Notes under the pieces: model-generated | Databases searched by the model: none | Told to the model about the DNA's origin: nothing | Seen by the model: only the letters and a program-made list of their open reading frames with translations | NCBI RefSeq assembly: GCF_015706575.1 | Contig: NW_024037058.1 | Span: forward strand, 7,193,806-7,257,805 | Reading direction: 5' to 3' | From: Patiria miniata | Lineage: Eukaryota; Echinodermata; Asteroidea; Valvatida; Asterinidae | DNA length: 64,000 nt | Made by a program: the position numbers and the translations under genes | In this document: piece after piece, positions 22,170 through 34,400 of the stretch | Layout: the number at the start of each line of letters is the position of its first letter | Numbering within the stretch: position 1 is the first letter of the stretch

Positions 22170-22765
22170 CATTATTAATGCAAGGCGGCACCCAAATGTT
22201 AATTATTATCAAATAAACATCATTAATTGAAACATTATGTTCACTTCACATTCAGTAAATCGTAATCACAATGTTTTTGTCAATACCACAACAGCATGGA
22301 TCGTAACCCACAGCATAATTACAACTTAAATTCAGTGTCAAAACACCTTAATAAAACGTGACGTTACAGCAACGTGAGGTTCACAACCTAGCAGCGGCAA
22401 CGCTGTGAAAATACCAAACTGCAATGTCACGACAACATAATATTTTACAACTTAACAACGACATTATGATGAGACTTTTATGCAACGTCATCATAACGTC
22501 ATGAACACAGCAACGTGGTGTGATTAACAACATACCAACAACGTTGTGAAAGTATACCCACATACAATGTTACAACAACGTCATGATTATTACATCACAG
22601 CAACGTTTTGAAATACCAAACTACAACGTTGGTCAATGCGATTTTCACAACTGAAAAAAAAATATAAAATAACGTAGATGGAACGTTAACTCAACGTCAT
22701 GATTATAACCTCACAGCAGCGTTGTAAACATTCTAAATTACAACGTTCTGACAAACGTTCCCTGG
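22170..22765. repeat. Array of degenerate ACGTT-CAAC units (right block)
   Basis: The same core units as 18735-19500 (CAACGTGAGGTTCACAAC, CAACAACGTCATGATTA, CAACGTTCTGACAAACGTTC). It ends at CCCTGG, where the ~160-bp repeats start. The outermost bases roughly mirror CCCAGCTAACACA at 18719. Confidence 0.8.
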
Positions 22766-22766
22766 A

Positions 22767-23420
22767 AATATTGTTCCCACATTCATAGAGAAATGGAACT
22801 TTCCACAAACATTGACATTCATGAGAAAAAAAAAAATTCACATGTGGAGCCATCTCGAACACACCCTTTTAGGGGCGTGGCAACCATATCAGAAAAAAGG
22901 GGGCAGGGTTTTCATTATGCCCACACTGGAAATATTGTTCCCAAACTCATAGAGAAATGGAACTTTCCACAAACATTGACATTCATGAGAAAAACAATTC
23001 CAGATGTGGAGCCATCGCAAACACACCCTTTTAGGGGCGTGGCAGCCATATTGAAAACAGGGGGCGGGGTTCTCATTATGCCCATAATGGGAAAAATGTG
23101 CCCACATCTCATAAACGTATGAAGCTAATTCCCACAGCCATTAATACTCACGAGAAAAAAAAATCACACGTGGAGCCATTGTAAACACACCCTTTTAGGG
23201 GAGTGGCAGCCATAATAAAATGGGGGGGGGGGTAGTCATGATGCCCCTATAAAAGAAAGTTTTGCCTACCTTTCATAAATGGATTAAATTCCACTCGGAC
23301 AATATATTCATAAAAATCTTCTTTTTCTTATGTGAAGCCATCACAAACCTACCCTTTTAGAGGCGTGGCATCCATTTTTAAAATGGGGGGTACTCAATAT
23401 GCACAACGTGGAAAATTTTG
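22767..23420 (+). repeat. ~160-bp tandem repeats, left arm (4 units)
   Basis: Each unit carries ACACCCTTTTAGGGGCGTGG, a G-run, then TTCATTATGCCCAC, and GAAATGGAACTTTCCACAAA. Units occur near 22850, 23020, 23190 and 23350. The inverse of these units forms 24280-25510. Confidence 0.9.
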
Positions 23421-24279
23421 ACCGCGTTTCATATAGTAAAATCCACCTCAGATAGCTATTCAATGTGTTGGAGTAGGGCCGCCTTTATAGTTGGAAGTTA
23501 CTGTTGGCAAACCCTTTGTTTTCTTACACTATGCATTCTTGCCTCATCTATATTAACCCAGTTACTGGTTCCGTCGTCTGTAGAATTATTGTTAGCCTTT
23601 CAACTGCAGCAATATCTGAATTGGGGTATAAATTTGGGTACCCCAGTTAGTCCTGGAAAGACTAGTGTTACTTCTTCAAATACATTGTTTCCCCTGCCTT
23701 TTTTTCTGACAGACCAAAAGGCATATGCAGTGTCGCACCTGTATAAAGTATAATTTTTTTTAATGGATTTGGTTGGGGTAGAAAAAACCACTCATCAGAG
23801 CTTGATATACCATTTTAAAGAGAACAGAGGTGTTGTGTGGTGAGGGTACACCGATTCATTGAATGTGAAGTCATAGTGGACGTGTCCACCACTTTGTGAG
23901 GCGAGTACATCGTGTTGTTACCCAATCTGCTGTCAATGCGGCGCAACGGGTAGGGGGTAGGGGGATTTACACCCCCCCCCCCCCGTAAAAAAGGATTTCC
24001 ATGACCCTTAAATGTTAAATGTTAGAGTTTAGGGCTGCCATTGTGTGCTGTGTATTTGTAATTATGAAATCACTCAGGAATTTAGATGTGCATGATAATA
24101 TGGGTGCAAGTACACACATTGAACCCTATAACACGGGTTAGCCTACCGGTACTTACCCATGCTCTTTGGTGTAAGTCATTGTATTACCAAATAATATAAG
24201 TTGTGGGCCAATCAACATTATAAGAAATCAACAACAAAATATAAAAATTGCAATTGTGGGCACAGTGAGTAGGCCCCTC
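23421..24279. other. Spacer between the inverted repeat arms
   Basis: No domain is recognised in the ORF at 23418-23753 (111 codons). A C-run of about 15 bases occurs near 23980. This is the loop of the inverted structure. Confidence 0.5.
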
Positions 24280-25510
24280 ACACCTCTAAAAGGATAAGTT
24301 TGCTGTGGCTCTACATATGAATTTATTATCTTGCACCAAGTTTGTGTGAAGTTTAGTCATTTAAGAAAGTTCGATGGTGGGCAAATGGTTAGTAGCACCC
24401 CCCCCCCCTTTTTTTTTAAATAGATGCCATGCATCTAAAAGGATAAGTTTGTGATGGCTTCAAATAAAAAAAAAAAGGAAAGATTTTCATGAATATATTG
24501 TCCGTGTAGAGTTTAATCCATTAATGAAAGGTAGGCATGAGTCTCTTTTATAGGGGCATCATGACTACTCCCCCCCCCTTTGACTATGGCTGCCACGCCC
24601 CTAAAAGGGTGTGTTTACGATGGCGTCACGTGTGACTTTTTTTTCTCGTGAATATTAATGTCTGTGGGAATTAGCTCCATTCGTTTATGAGATGTGGGCA
24701 CATTTTTTTCCATGTTGGGCATAATGAGAACCCCGCCCCCTTTTTGTCAATATGGCTGCCACGCCCCTAAAAGGGTGTGTTCGCGATGGCTCTACATCTG
24801 GAATTGTTTTTCTCATAAATGTCACTGTCTGTGGAAAGTTCCAGTTCTCTATGAATGTGGGAACAATATTTCCAGGGTGGGCATAATGAAAACTCCGCCC
24901 CCCCTTTTCTGATATGGTTGCCACGCCCCTAAAAGGGTGTGTTCGAGATGGCTCCACATCTGGAATTTTTTTCTCATGAATGTCACTGTCTGTGGAAAGT
25001 TCCATTTCTCTATGAGTGTGGGAACAATATTTCCAGGGTGGGCATAATGAAAACCCCGCCCCCCTTTTTTTCTTATATGGCTGCCACGCCCCTAAAAGGG
25101 TGTGTTCGAGATGGCTCCACATCTCGAATTTTGTTGTCATGAATATATACGTCTGTGGGATGTTTTATTCGTTCATGAAATGTGGGCACAATGTTTTCCA
25201 AAGTGGGCATAATAATTACCCCCCCCCCTTTCTTTTAATGGCTGCCACGCCCCCAAAAAGGTACATTTGTGGTGGCTCCGAATCTGGAAAACACTAATAA
25301 TCTATATAATTATGTCTTTGTGAAGTTTCCTGCTATTGAAACAAGTAGGAAAAACCATTTTCACTGCGGGCACGACAAGTCCCGCCCCCCTTTTTTTAAA
25401 TGGATGCCACGCCCCTAAAAGGGTGAATTTGCGATGGCTCCACATCTAAAACATTTTCTCGCCTGAATATAAACATCTGTGCCAAGTTTCACGCTTTTAT
25501 GCAAAAGTGC
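24280..25510 (-). repeat. ~160-bp tandem repeats, right arm (about 8 units)
   Basis: Inverse-orientation copies of the 22767-23420 units: CCACGCCCCTAAAAGGGTGT recurs about every 160 bp from 24590 to 25420, with GAACAATATTTCCAGGGTGG between. Eight units face four on the other side, so one arm has expanded or the other has lost units. Confidence 0.9.
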
Positions 25511-26459
25511 ACAATTCATCGATATTTTGTCACATATCCGCTGGACTATAATTCATACTGCAATTTCCTTAAATTATATTACATTCTTCGGCGGTTCCTG
25601 TCAATTTTCTAAAGTACGTTTTGTGTCAAATAGCATGGCAAAATAATAGAGGAAATTTCAATGCAATACAATATATCTTGAGTTCCCGTTATCACAATAA
25701 CTGTGTTTACATCTCGAACGGCCAGACGTCGGGCGAAGCGCGGTGAGCAGTGTTTGTTTAGCGCGTCCTCGTTTGTAAGAAATTGTTGCATGACGATACA
25801 ATACGGAGTGTCCTAATTCATACTGCAATTTCCTTCAATTATATTACATTCTTCGGCGGTTCCTGTCAATTTTCTAAAGTACGTTTCGTGTCAAATACCA
25901 TGGCAAAATATTAGAGGAAATTTCATTGCCATACAATGTGCTTATCTTGAGTTCCCGTTATCACAATGTGTTTACATCTCGAACAGCCAGACGTCGGGAG
26001 GAGCGTGGTGAGCAGTGTTTGTGTAGCAAGCCCTCTTTTGTAAGAAAGTGTTGCATGACGATACAATACGGAGTGTCCTTCATACTGCAATATCCTGAAA
26101 TTATATTACATTCGTTCTTAGGCGGTTCCTGTCAATTTTCGAGATTTTCGTGTCAAATACCATGGCAAAATATTATAGGAAATTTAATCGCAATACAATG
26201 TGTTTATCTTGAGTTCCCGTTATCACAATAACTGTGTTTACATCTCGAACGTCCAGACGTCGGGCGGAGTGCGGTGAGCAGTGTTTGTGTAGCAAGCCCT
26301 CTTTTGTAAGAAATTGTTGCATGACGATACAATACCCGGGAGAGTCCTTCATACTGCAATTTCCTTAAATTATATTACATTCATTCTTAGGTGGTTCCTG
26401 TCAATTTTCGAGATTTTCGTGTCAAATACCATGGCAAAATATTAGAGGAAATTTAATTG

Positions 26460-26948
26460 TCTTCGAACTATTCAACCACATGGTCTCAACATCCAACTTG
26501 GAAATGATTAATCCTTTTTTTCCTCCATTGTCTTCTGTTACAGATAATCCATCTGGTCTTCCTTGTTTGTGTTTACCCATCTTCCCCCATCGTTCATCCC
26601 TTTCCACCTCCACACTGTCCCCCCCCCCCCCCGCATCATCCCTTCACTCTCACACTCTTTTGTCCGTTCCCACTCCCTGTGACCTTTGATCCTTCCCCTT
26701 TCTGGTCCCTCCCCTGTTCACACCAGACCCCTTGTGGTTTGCCATCTCCCTTTGTTTCTTTGTTCTCTCATCCACCCTCCCCTGCATCTTTCTACACCTT
26801 TCCCACTTAATCCTCCTTTTGTGTTTCTTCTTTCAGCCCTGCATGTTTGTGTGCACCCTCATGTTAATGTATGTACCTCTGTCATTTCTGTTTTAGCCTC
26901 TGAAGAAGAACTTGCTAAGTTCGCAACGTCAGGCCACATTAATTTTAA
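26460..26948 (+). mobile_element. 489-bp retroelement 3' tail inserted in the satellite
   Basis: Flanked by an identical 12-bp direct repeat GAAATTTAATTG at 26448-26459 and 26949-26960. The insert opens with a short coding end, RTIQPHGLNIQLGND then stop, followed by a C/T-rich 3' UTR and CTCTGAAGAAGAACTTGCTA ... GCAACGTCAGGC. That combination is familiar from 3' ends of invertebrate retroelements (Penelope-like or LINE). A 5'-truncated insertion with a variable-length target duplication fits target-primed retrotransposition. Family assignment is tentative. Confidence 0.7.
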
Positions 26949-28299
26949 GAAATTTAATTGCAATCGCTGTGTTTATCTTGAGTTCCGGTTATCACAATAA
27001 CTGTGTTTACATCTCGAACGGCCAGACGTCGGGCGGAGCGCGGTGAGCAGTGTTTGTGTACCGCGCCATCTTTTGTAAGAAATTGTTGCATGACGATAAA
27101 ATACGTAGTGTCCTAATTCATACTGCAATTTCCTGAAATTATATTACATTCATTCTTAGGCGGTTCCTTTCAATTTCCGAGATTTTCGTGTCAAATACCA
27201 TTGCAAAATATAAGAGGAAATTTCATTGCAATACAATGTGTTGATCCTGAGTTCCCGTTATCACAATAACTGTGCTTACATCCCCATCTCAAACGGCCAT
27301 CACGTCGGAGCGCGGTGAGCAGTTTCTGTTAAACGCGCCCTCTATTGTACGAAATTGTTGCATGACGATAAAATACTGCAATTTCCTTAAATTATATTAC
27401 ATTCATTCTTCGGCGGTTCCTGTCAATTTTCTAAAGTACGTTTCGTGTCAAATACCATGGCAAAATATTAGAGGAAGTTTCATTGCAATACAATGTGCTT
27501 ATCTTGAGTTCCCGTTTTCACAATACGTCTTTACATCTCGAATGGCCAGACGTCGGAGCGTGGTGAGCAGTGTTTGTGTAGCACGCCCTCTTTTGTAAGA
27601 AATTGTTGCATGACGATAAAATACGGAGTGTCCTTCATACTCCAATTTCCTTAAATTATATTACATTCATTCCTCGGCGGTTCCTGTCAATTTTCGAGGT
27701 TTTCGTATCAAATACCATGGCAAAACATTCGAGGAAATGTCATTGCAATACAATGTGTTTATCTTGCGTTCCCGTCATCACTGTGCTTTTACATCTCGAA
27801 CGGCAAGACGTCGGGAGGAGCGCGGTGAGCAGTGTTTGTGTAGCGCGTCCTCTTTTGTAAGAAATTGTTGCATGACGATACAATACGGAGTGTCCTAATT
27901 CATACTGCAATTTCCTGAAATTATATAACATTCTTCGGCGGTTCCTGCCAATTTTCGAGAGTTTCGTGGCAAATACCATGGCAAAATATTACAGGAATTG
28001 TCATCGCAATACAATGTGTTTATCTTGAGTTCCCGTTATTACAATAACTGACGTGTTAACATCTCGAACGTCCAGACGTCCGGCGGAGTGCGGTGAGCAG
28101 TGTTTGTGTAGCAAGCCCTCTTTTGTAAGAAATTGTTGCATGACGATACAATACGGAGTGTCCTTCATACTGCAATTTCCTGAAATTATATTACATTCAT
28201 TCTTCGGCGGTTCCTGTCAATTTTCCAGGTTTTCGCATAAAAAACCATGGCAAAACATTCGAGGAAATGTCATTGTAATCATCATTAGCCTAATTCAAT

Positions 28300-28686
28300 C
28301 TACTGCTGGATGAAGGCCTCTCCACTAACTTTCCAAGCTTTTCGATCCCTTGCCAGTTGTTTCCATTTCTTCCCTATGAAATCAGAGATTTCATCTCGCC
28401 ATCTCTTAGGCTGTCTTCCTCTTCGCCTCTTCAATGATAATGGCGTCCAATCCGTTACTTTCAGGGTCCATCTGTGGTTGTCTTTTCTCATGACATGTCC
28501 TGCCCAACTCCGCTTTTTCTTTTTGATCTGAACTATTATGTCTTGCACCCCTGTCTTTCTTCTAAGATCTTCGTTCCTTATTCTGTCTCTCTTTGTGACC
28601 CCAATCATTATCCTTTCCATTGCCCGTACGGTGACTCGCAATTTTTGTTCTGATTTTTTTTGAAGGTGCCCAAGTCTCAGCGCCAT
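28300..28686 (-). pseudogene. LINE ORF part 4: C-terminal domain
   Basis: 128 codons covering RVTVRAMERIMIGVTKRDR, then LRRKTGVQDI, then SWAGHVMRKDNHRWTLKVTD, then GRQPKRWRDEISDFIGKKW, and AFIQQ before the stop. This W.GH..R ... GR...RW tail is typical of RTE-like and related elements. It ends within 20 bp of the element's 3' end. Confidence 0.85.
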
Positions 28687-28882
28687 ATGTTAAAACCGGG
28701 ATGATGCACTGGTCGAAGAGTTGACGCTTCATCTTTTGCAGTATTTTTCTGTCCTTGAATATGAAACTCAACTTGCCAAATTTTGCCCATGCAAGTTGTA
28801 TTCTCCTCTGAATCTCCTCTGAATTCCCAACCTTAAATGTGATCTTCTGTCCCAAATATATGTACTCTGTCCAGTGTTTCAT
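28562..28882 (-). pseudogene. LINE ORF part 3: post-RT thumb/linker
   Basis: Continues the LINE protein in another frame: EYIYLGQKITFKVGN, then RRIQLAWAKFGKL, then LTYGAETWAPSKK, the usual sequence after RT in this family. A further frame change occurs near 28660 at a run of eight T. Confidence 0.85.
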
Positions 28883-30212
28883 TCCCCACTTTAAATTGTG
28901 TTATGACTGTGTTGGAATTGGACATCACTTTCGTCTTCTTCATATTCATCTTAAGGCCAACTTTTCTACTTGCCGCATCGAGCTCTTGCATCATACCATT
29001 CAGTTCCTCTGGGTCGTGACTCAATAAAAGGATGTCGTCCGCAAACCTCAGATGGGTAAGGTGTTCTCCATCAACACGGACACCCTTGTTCTCCCAGTCC
29101 AAGCTTCTGAAGGTTTCCTCTAGTGTTGAAGTGAAAAGTCTAGGTGAGATCGGATCTCCCTGACGAACTCCTCGCTTAACTGGCAACACATTGGTGAGGG
29201 AGGAGCCGATGTAGACTTTTGCCGAAGGATCTCTGTAGATCAACTTTACTATGTTTAAGTACTTGGCCTCGCCGCTGAATTTCTTCAGTGTTTGTAGCAT
29301 GGATTCCTGATCCAGACTGTCAAACGCTTTTTCGTAATCGATGAATCCAAGGTGCAGGCTGAATTGGTATTCTCTTGCTTTCTCTATTAGTTGATTTAAT
29401 GTGTGAACATGGTCCGCAGTTCCGTAACCAGCTCGAAATCCTGCCTGCTCTCTTGGTTGGTTTTCCTCCAAGATTCGCTCTATTCTGGCACCTATAATTC
29501 TGCTGAAGAGCTTGTAGAGGTGGGGGAGCAGACTTATTGGTCGGTAGTTTTTCACATTCTGTTTGTCTCCTCTTTTGAAAAGAAGTATGATTTTTGCACA
29601 ATTCCACTGCGTAGGAAGTTCTTCCTTTTCCATTATTTCGTTGAAGACTGTTGTTATTCTCTCCAAAAGTTCATTTCCACCAACTTGTAGAATGTCAGAA
29701 GTAAGCTGGTCCTCTCCTGGGGCTTTGCTTTTCTTCATATTTTTTAGTGTTTGTTCTGCTTCTTCTTTCATAATCGGTGGGACATCAGTAGCCTTCTCGT
29801 CCCAGTCTACAGTTGTTCTCCAGTCTGGATTTGGGTTATCATACAGATGAGTGTAGAATTCCTCCACACGCTTATTTATTTTTGTTCTGTCTGATGTAAC
29901 AGTTCCATCTTGTAATTTTATAGCCGACATAAGATCCTTTCCTTTTTGTAGCTTTCTATCAACCACTTTTGGTCCTCTATTTCTCTCCAGTGCCTCTTTT
30001 ACAACCTTTGTTTCGTAATTTCTGCTTAGCGACCGTCGCTTCTTTCTTATGGTCTTGTTGAGCTCTGTGTATTCTACCTGGTTTCTGATAGATTCTCTTC
30101 TTTGGGGTTTCGGTAGTTTCCTTTTGTCATTGAGACTTTTGATTTCATCTTTCTCAGCTACAATAAACTCCTCTTTTCTCTTTTTTTTTGTCCTTTGCAA
30201 CTTTCTCTGCAC
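28833..30212 (-). pseudogene. LINE ORF part 2: reverse transcriptase domain
   Basis: 459 codons open. RT blocks are present in order: KSKAPGEDQLTSDIL, NYRPISLLPHLYKLFSRII, REQAGFRAGYGTADHVHTL, GFIDYEKAFDSLD (block A Asp), GVRQGDPISPRLFT (block B) and LRFADDILLLSH (FADD active site), then KVGLKMNMKKTKVMSN. The catalytic residues are intact. The open frame ends just after VGNETLD through a frameshift near 28865. Confidence 0.9.
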
Positions 30213-31449
30213 TCTCCATTACAACATCTGTGAGTTGCTTATATTTCCCTTCAATCGAGAGATCTTCCCACGTAACGTCCAGGGCACTGAATCTGTTATT
30301 CAGTTCTATCTGAAATTCATTTTCTTGTGAAACCAGTTTTCTGATATCTATGTTTCTTCGTCTCGGGGGTCTAATTCTCTTCATCCTTTCAATCTTCTTG
30401 TCAAAGCGAACTTTCGCTCGGACCATCCTATGGTCGCTTCCCATATCAACACTAGGAACTGTTGCCACATCCATGAGAATATCCTTGCGATTGCATAGAA
30501 TGAAGTCGATGGTATTGTGCGTTTCTGCATTCGGGCTTTCCCAAGTCCAGTAACGATTTTCCTTTTTCTGGAAAAAGGTATTTCCAATCACAAGACTCCT
30601 TGACAAAGTAAAGTTTATTAATCGGTCTCCCCTTTCATTCCTGTCCCCTATTCCAAATGAACCCATAGATGTTTCTTGTTCATCCATACGTCTTCCCACC
30701 TTTGCGTTGAAGTCACCAATAACTAGGATGTATGTAGTATTGTCCGTGTCCTGAAGCTTGTTGAGATTCTCATAGAAAACCTCAGCTTCCTCGTCTGTGT
30801 GGCTCGAAGTTGGTGCATATGCTTGTATGACCTTAAGACAGTGCTGTTGGTTGATTTGGAGCTTGACCATGGCTAGTCTGTCTCCAATACACTTGTATTC
30901 TATCACGTTTTGTTCAATGTTCTTGTTAATCAGAAAACCTACACCATAACGACTCTTCTGTGATTCGGATGTATAAAGCATGTGTCCACTTTCTACCAAT
31001 TTGACCAGATTCTGTTGTCTTCTTGTTTCTGCTAGTCCAATAATATGCCATTTGATCCTGGCGATTTCTTCTGTCAATGAGTCCAGACTCTCATCTGTCC
31101 TTAAAGTTCTTACATTGTACGTACAAACATAAATCTCTCTTTGGCTGCAGATGTTTCCCTTATCAGACCTGGACTTTCCTTTCGGCTTTGGGTTCAGATC
31201 GTCATATACTGGTTGTGAACCAAAGGGTCCATCTGCTGCCGATGTCCTAACTCTCTGTCCTGTAGAGTAGGGCCCATTACGGCCACGGGCTATTTGGCCT
31301 CCATCATTTTGACTGTTCATGTTAGTAGAGGTATTTGCCATACTCCACCGCGCTGGCAAGACGTGTTGGTGGAGGCTTCTTGTAGCATGCAGTTGTTTCC
31401 ATACTAGGGCAAAGCTTCCCCTCTGTAGCAGGTTGTCTATGTTGTACAT
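30154..31449 (-). pseudogene. LINE ORF part 1: AP-like endonuclease domain
   Basis: 431 codons open. Endonuclease signatures: CTYNVRTLRTDESLDSL (catalytic Asn), IIGLAETRR (catalytic Glu), ILVIGDFNAKVG (Asp and Asn) and MGSDHRMVRAKV (the Asp-His pair), all present in order. The frame is lost near 30175-30190 at a nine-base homopolymer run just before the RT region. The N-terminal ~90 residues have no recognised domain. Confidence 0.85.
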
Positions 31450-34400
31450 ACAGGTTTACCGTAGCAGGTGCATGATTATAATTTCACCTGACCTGACCCC
31501 ATACTATTTAACCCATAGCTGGGTCGAAGAATAAGATAAAAAGGAATAGTCAAAACACCAAAAGTCAGTTCCCAAACCTCAGTATGGGGATACGCCTTTC
31601 CCGCCAACAGGAGATCTGTGTGTATGTACCCCTGCTGGCATCGGTGATGCCTTGACCTTTCCAGGGGTCAGGCGCCTCTAACCCTACCTAATCTAAGATA
31701 AAACTAGACTTAACTGACAAGGCATTTCTAGAAAAGGAATAGGAGAAGCTGGGGCTGAGGGTGAGAACAAGAATTGAAAGAGTGGACAGAAAAGACAGCT
31801 GAGGAAGTAGAGGGTGCTTAATCCCTCACTCTGATATAGATCAGCCTCTCTCTCTTGCAATACAATGTGTTTATAGTTCCCGTTATCACAATAACTGTGC
31901 TTACATCCCCATCTCAAACGGCCATCACGTCGGAGCGCGGTGAGCAGTGTCTGTTAAACGCGCCCTCTATTGTACGAAATTGTTGCATGACGATAAAATA
32001 CTGCAATTTCCTTAAATTATATTACATTCATTCTTCGGCGGTTCCTGTCAATTTTCTAAAGTACGTTTCGTGTCAAATACCATGGCAAAATATTATAGGA
32101 AATTTCTTGCAATACAATGTGCTTATCTTGAGTTCCTGTTTTCACAATACGTCTTCACATCTCGAATGGCCAGACGTCGGAGCGTGGTGAGCAGTGTTTG
32201 TGTAGCACGCCCTCTTTCGTAAGAAATTGTTGCATGACGATAAAATACGAAGTGTCCTTCATACTCCAATTTCCTTAAATTATATTACATTCATTCTTCG
32301 GCGGTTCCTGTCAATTTTCGAGGTTTTCGTATCAAATTCCATGGCAAAACATTCGAGGAAATGTCATTGCAATACAATGTGTTTATCTTGCGTTCCCGTT
32401 ATCACTGTGCTTATACATCTCGAACGGCAAGACGTCGGGAGGAGCACGGTGAGCAGTGTTTGTGTAGCGCGCCCTCTTATGTAAGAAATTGTTGCACGAC
32501 GATAAAATACGGAGTGTCCTTCATACTCCAATTTCCTTAAATTATATTACATTCATTCTTCGGCGGTTCCTGTCAATTTTCGAGATTTTCGTGTCAAATA
32601 CCATGGCAAAATATTAGAGGAAATTTCATTGCAATACAATGTGTTTATCTTGAGTTCCCGTTATCACAATAACTGTGCTTACATCCCCATCTCAAACGGC
32701 CATCACGTCGGAGCGCGGTGAGCAGTGTCTGTTAAACGCGCCCTCTATTGTACGAAATTGTTGCATGACGATAAAATACTGCAATTTCCTTAAATTATAT
32801 TACATTCATTCTTCGGCGGTTTCTGTCAATTTTCTAGAGTTTCGTGTCAAATAGCATGGCGAAATATTACAGGAAATTTCATTGCAATACAATGTGTTTA
32901 TCTTTTGAGTTCCCTTTATCACAATAACTGTGCTTACATCTCGAACGCCCAGACGTCGGGCGAAGCGCAGTGAGCAGTGTTGGTGTAGCGCTCCCTCTTT
33001 TGTAAGAAATTGTTGCATGACGATAAAATACAGAGTGTCCTTCATACTGCACTTTCCTCGAGTTCCCGTTATCACAATATCTGTGCTTACATCTCGAACG
33101 GCCAGACGTCGGGCGGAGTGCGGTGAGCAGTGTTTGTGTAGCGCGCCCTCTTTTGTAAGAAACTGTTGCATGACGATAAGATACTGCGATTTCCTTAAAT
33201 TATATTACATTCATTCTTCGGCGGTTCCTGTCAATTTTCTAAAGTACGTTTCGTGTCAAATACCATGGCAAAATATTACAGGAAGATTCATTGCAATACA
33301 ATGTGCTTATCTTGAGTTCCCGTTTTCACAAATTGGTGTTTACATCTCGAATGGCCAGACGTCGGAGCGTGGTGAGCAGTGTTTGTGTAGCACGCCCTCT
33401 TTTGTAAGAAATTGTTGCATGACGATAAAATACGGAGTGTCCTTCATACTCCAATTTCCTTAAATTATATTACATTTATTCTTAGGCGGTTCCTGTCAAT
33501 TTTCGAGGTTTTCGTGTCAAATACCATGGCAAAACATTCGAGGAAATGTCATTGCAATACAATGTGTTTATCTTGCGTTCCCGTTATCACAATAACTGTG
33601 CTTATACATCTCGAACGGCAAGACGTCGGGAGGAGCGCGGTGAGCAGTGTTTGTGTCACTGGTTTGTGTAGCGCGTCCTCTTTTGGAAGAAATTGTTGCA
33701 TTACGATAAAATAGGCAGTGTCCTAATTCATACTGCAGTTTCCTGAAATTATATTACATTCATTCTTCGGCGGTTCCTGTCAATTTTCGAGAGTTTCGTG
33801 TCAAATACCATGGCAAAATATTAGAGGAAATGTCATTGCAATACAATGTGTTTATCTTGAGTTCCCGTTATCACAATAACTGTGCTTACATCTCGAACGC
33901 CCAGACGTCGGGGTGCGGTGAGCAGTGTTTGTTTAACGCGCCCTCTTTTGTACGAAATTGTTGCACGACGATGAAATATGGCAATTTTACATATATTAGA
34001 TTATATAGATTACAATAGATTACATCCATTCTTCGGCGGTTCCTGTCAATTTTCTAGAGTTTCGTGTGGAATAGCATGGCAAAATATTAGAAGAAATTTA
34101 ATTGCAATACAATGTGCTTGATACTCGTTATCACAATACCTGACGTGTTTACATCTCGAACGGCCAGACGTCCGGCGAAGCGCGGTGAGCAGTGATTGTG
34201 TAGCGCTCCCTCTTTTGTAAGAAATTGTTGCATGACGACAAAATACAGAGTGTCCTTCATACTGCACTTTCCTTGAGTTCCCGTTATCACAATATCTGTG
34301 CTTACATCTCGAACGGCCAGACGTCGGGCGGAGCGCGGTGAGCAGTGTTTGTGTAGCGCTCCCTCTTTTGTAAGAAATTGTTGCATGACGATAAAATACG

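Larger units (their letters stand above)
18714..25548. mobile_element. 6.8-kb composite insertion inside one satellite monomer
   Basis: The satellite phrase GTCCTAATTCATACTGCAA is split: GTCCTAA ends at 18713 and TAATTCATACTGCAA resumes at 25549. A 3-bp TAA duplication fits a Harbinger-type target site. The ends TAGTCCCCCAGC and GCTGGACTA are short inverted matches. The content is heterogeneous: GTTGCAAC-type arrays at 18735-19500 and 22170-22765, and inverted ~160-bp repeats at 22767-23420 and 24280-25510. The left half (to about 22766) may be a separate element nested in the right half. No transposase is recognisable. Confidence 0.65.
28280..31854 (-). mobile_element. Nearly full-length RTE-like LINE with APE endonuclease and RT
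   Basis: A 3.6-kb non-LTR retrotransposon inserted into a satellite monomer: TCATTG on the left and TTGCAATACAATGTG on the right are the two halves of one monomer. On the minus strand, in order, are a 5' UTR (31854-31450), an APE-type endonuclease, reverse transcriptase, a C-terminal domain (WAGHVMRKDNHRW ... RRRGRQPKRW) and a short 3' tail reading GGCTAATGATGATTAC. Size and single-ORF architecture fit the RTE clade, as does the ATGATG-type tail. The reading frame breaks at least three times, so it is inactive. The target duplication is very short (about 3 bp). Confidence 0.88.

Noticed and set aside
26903-26937. Possible hammerhead ribozyme (CTGAAGA ... CGCAACG)
   Set aside because: The conserved CTGATGA and GAAAC cores are both altered, and helices I and III could not be drawn.
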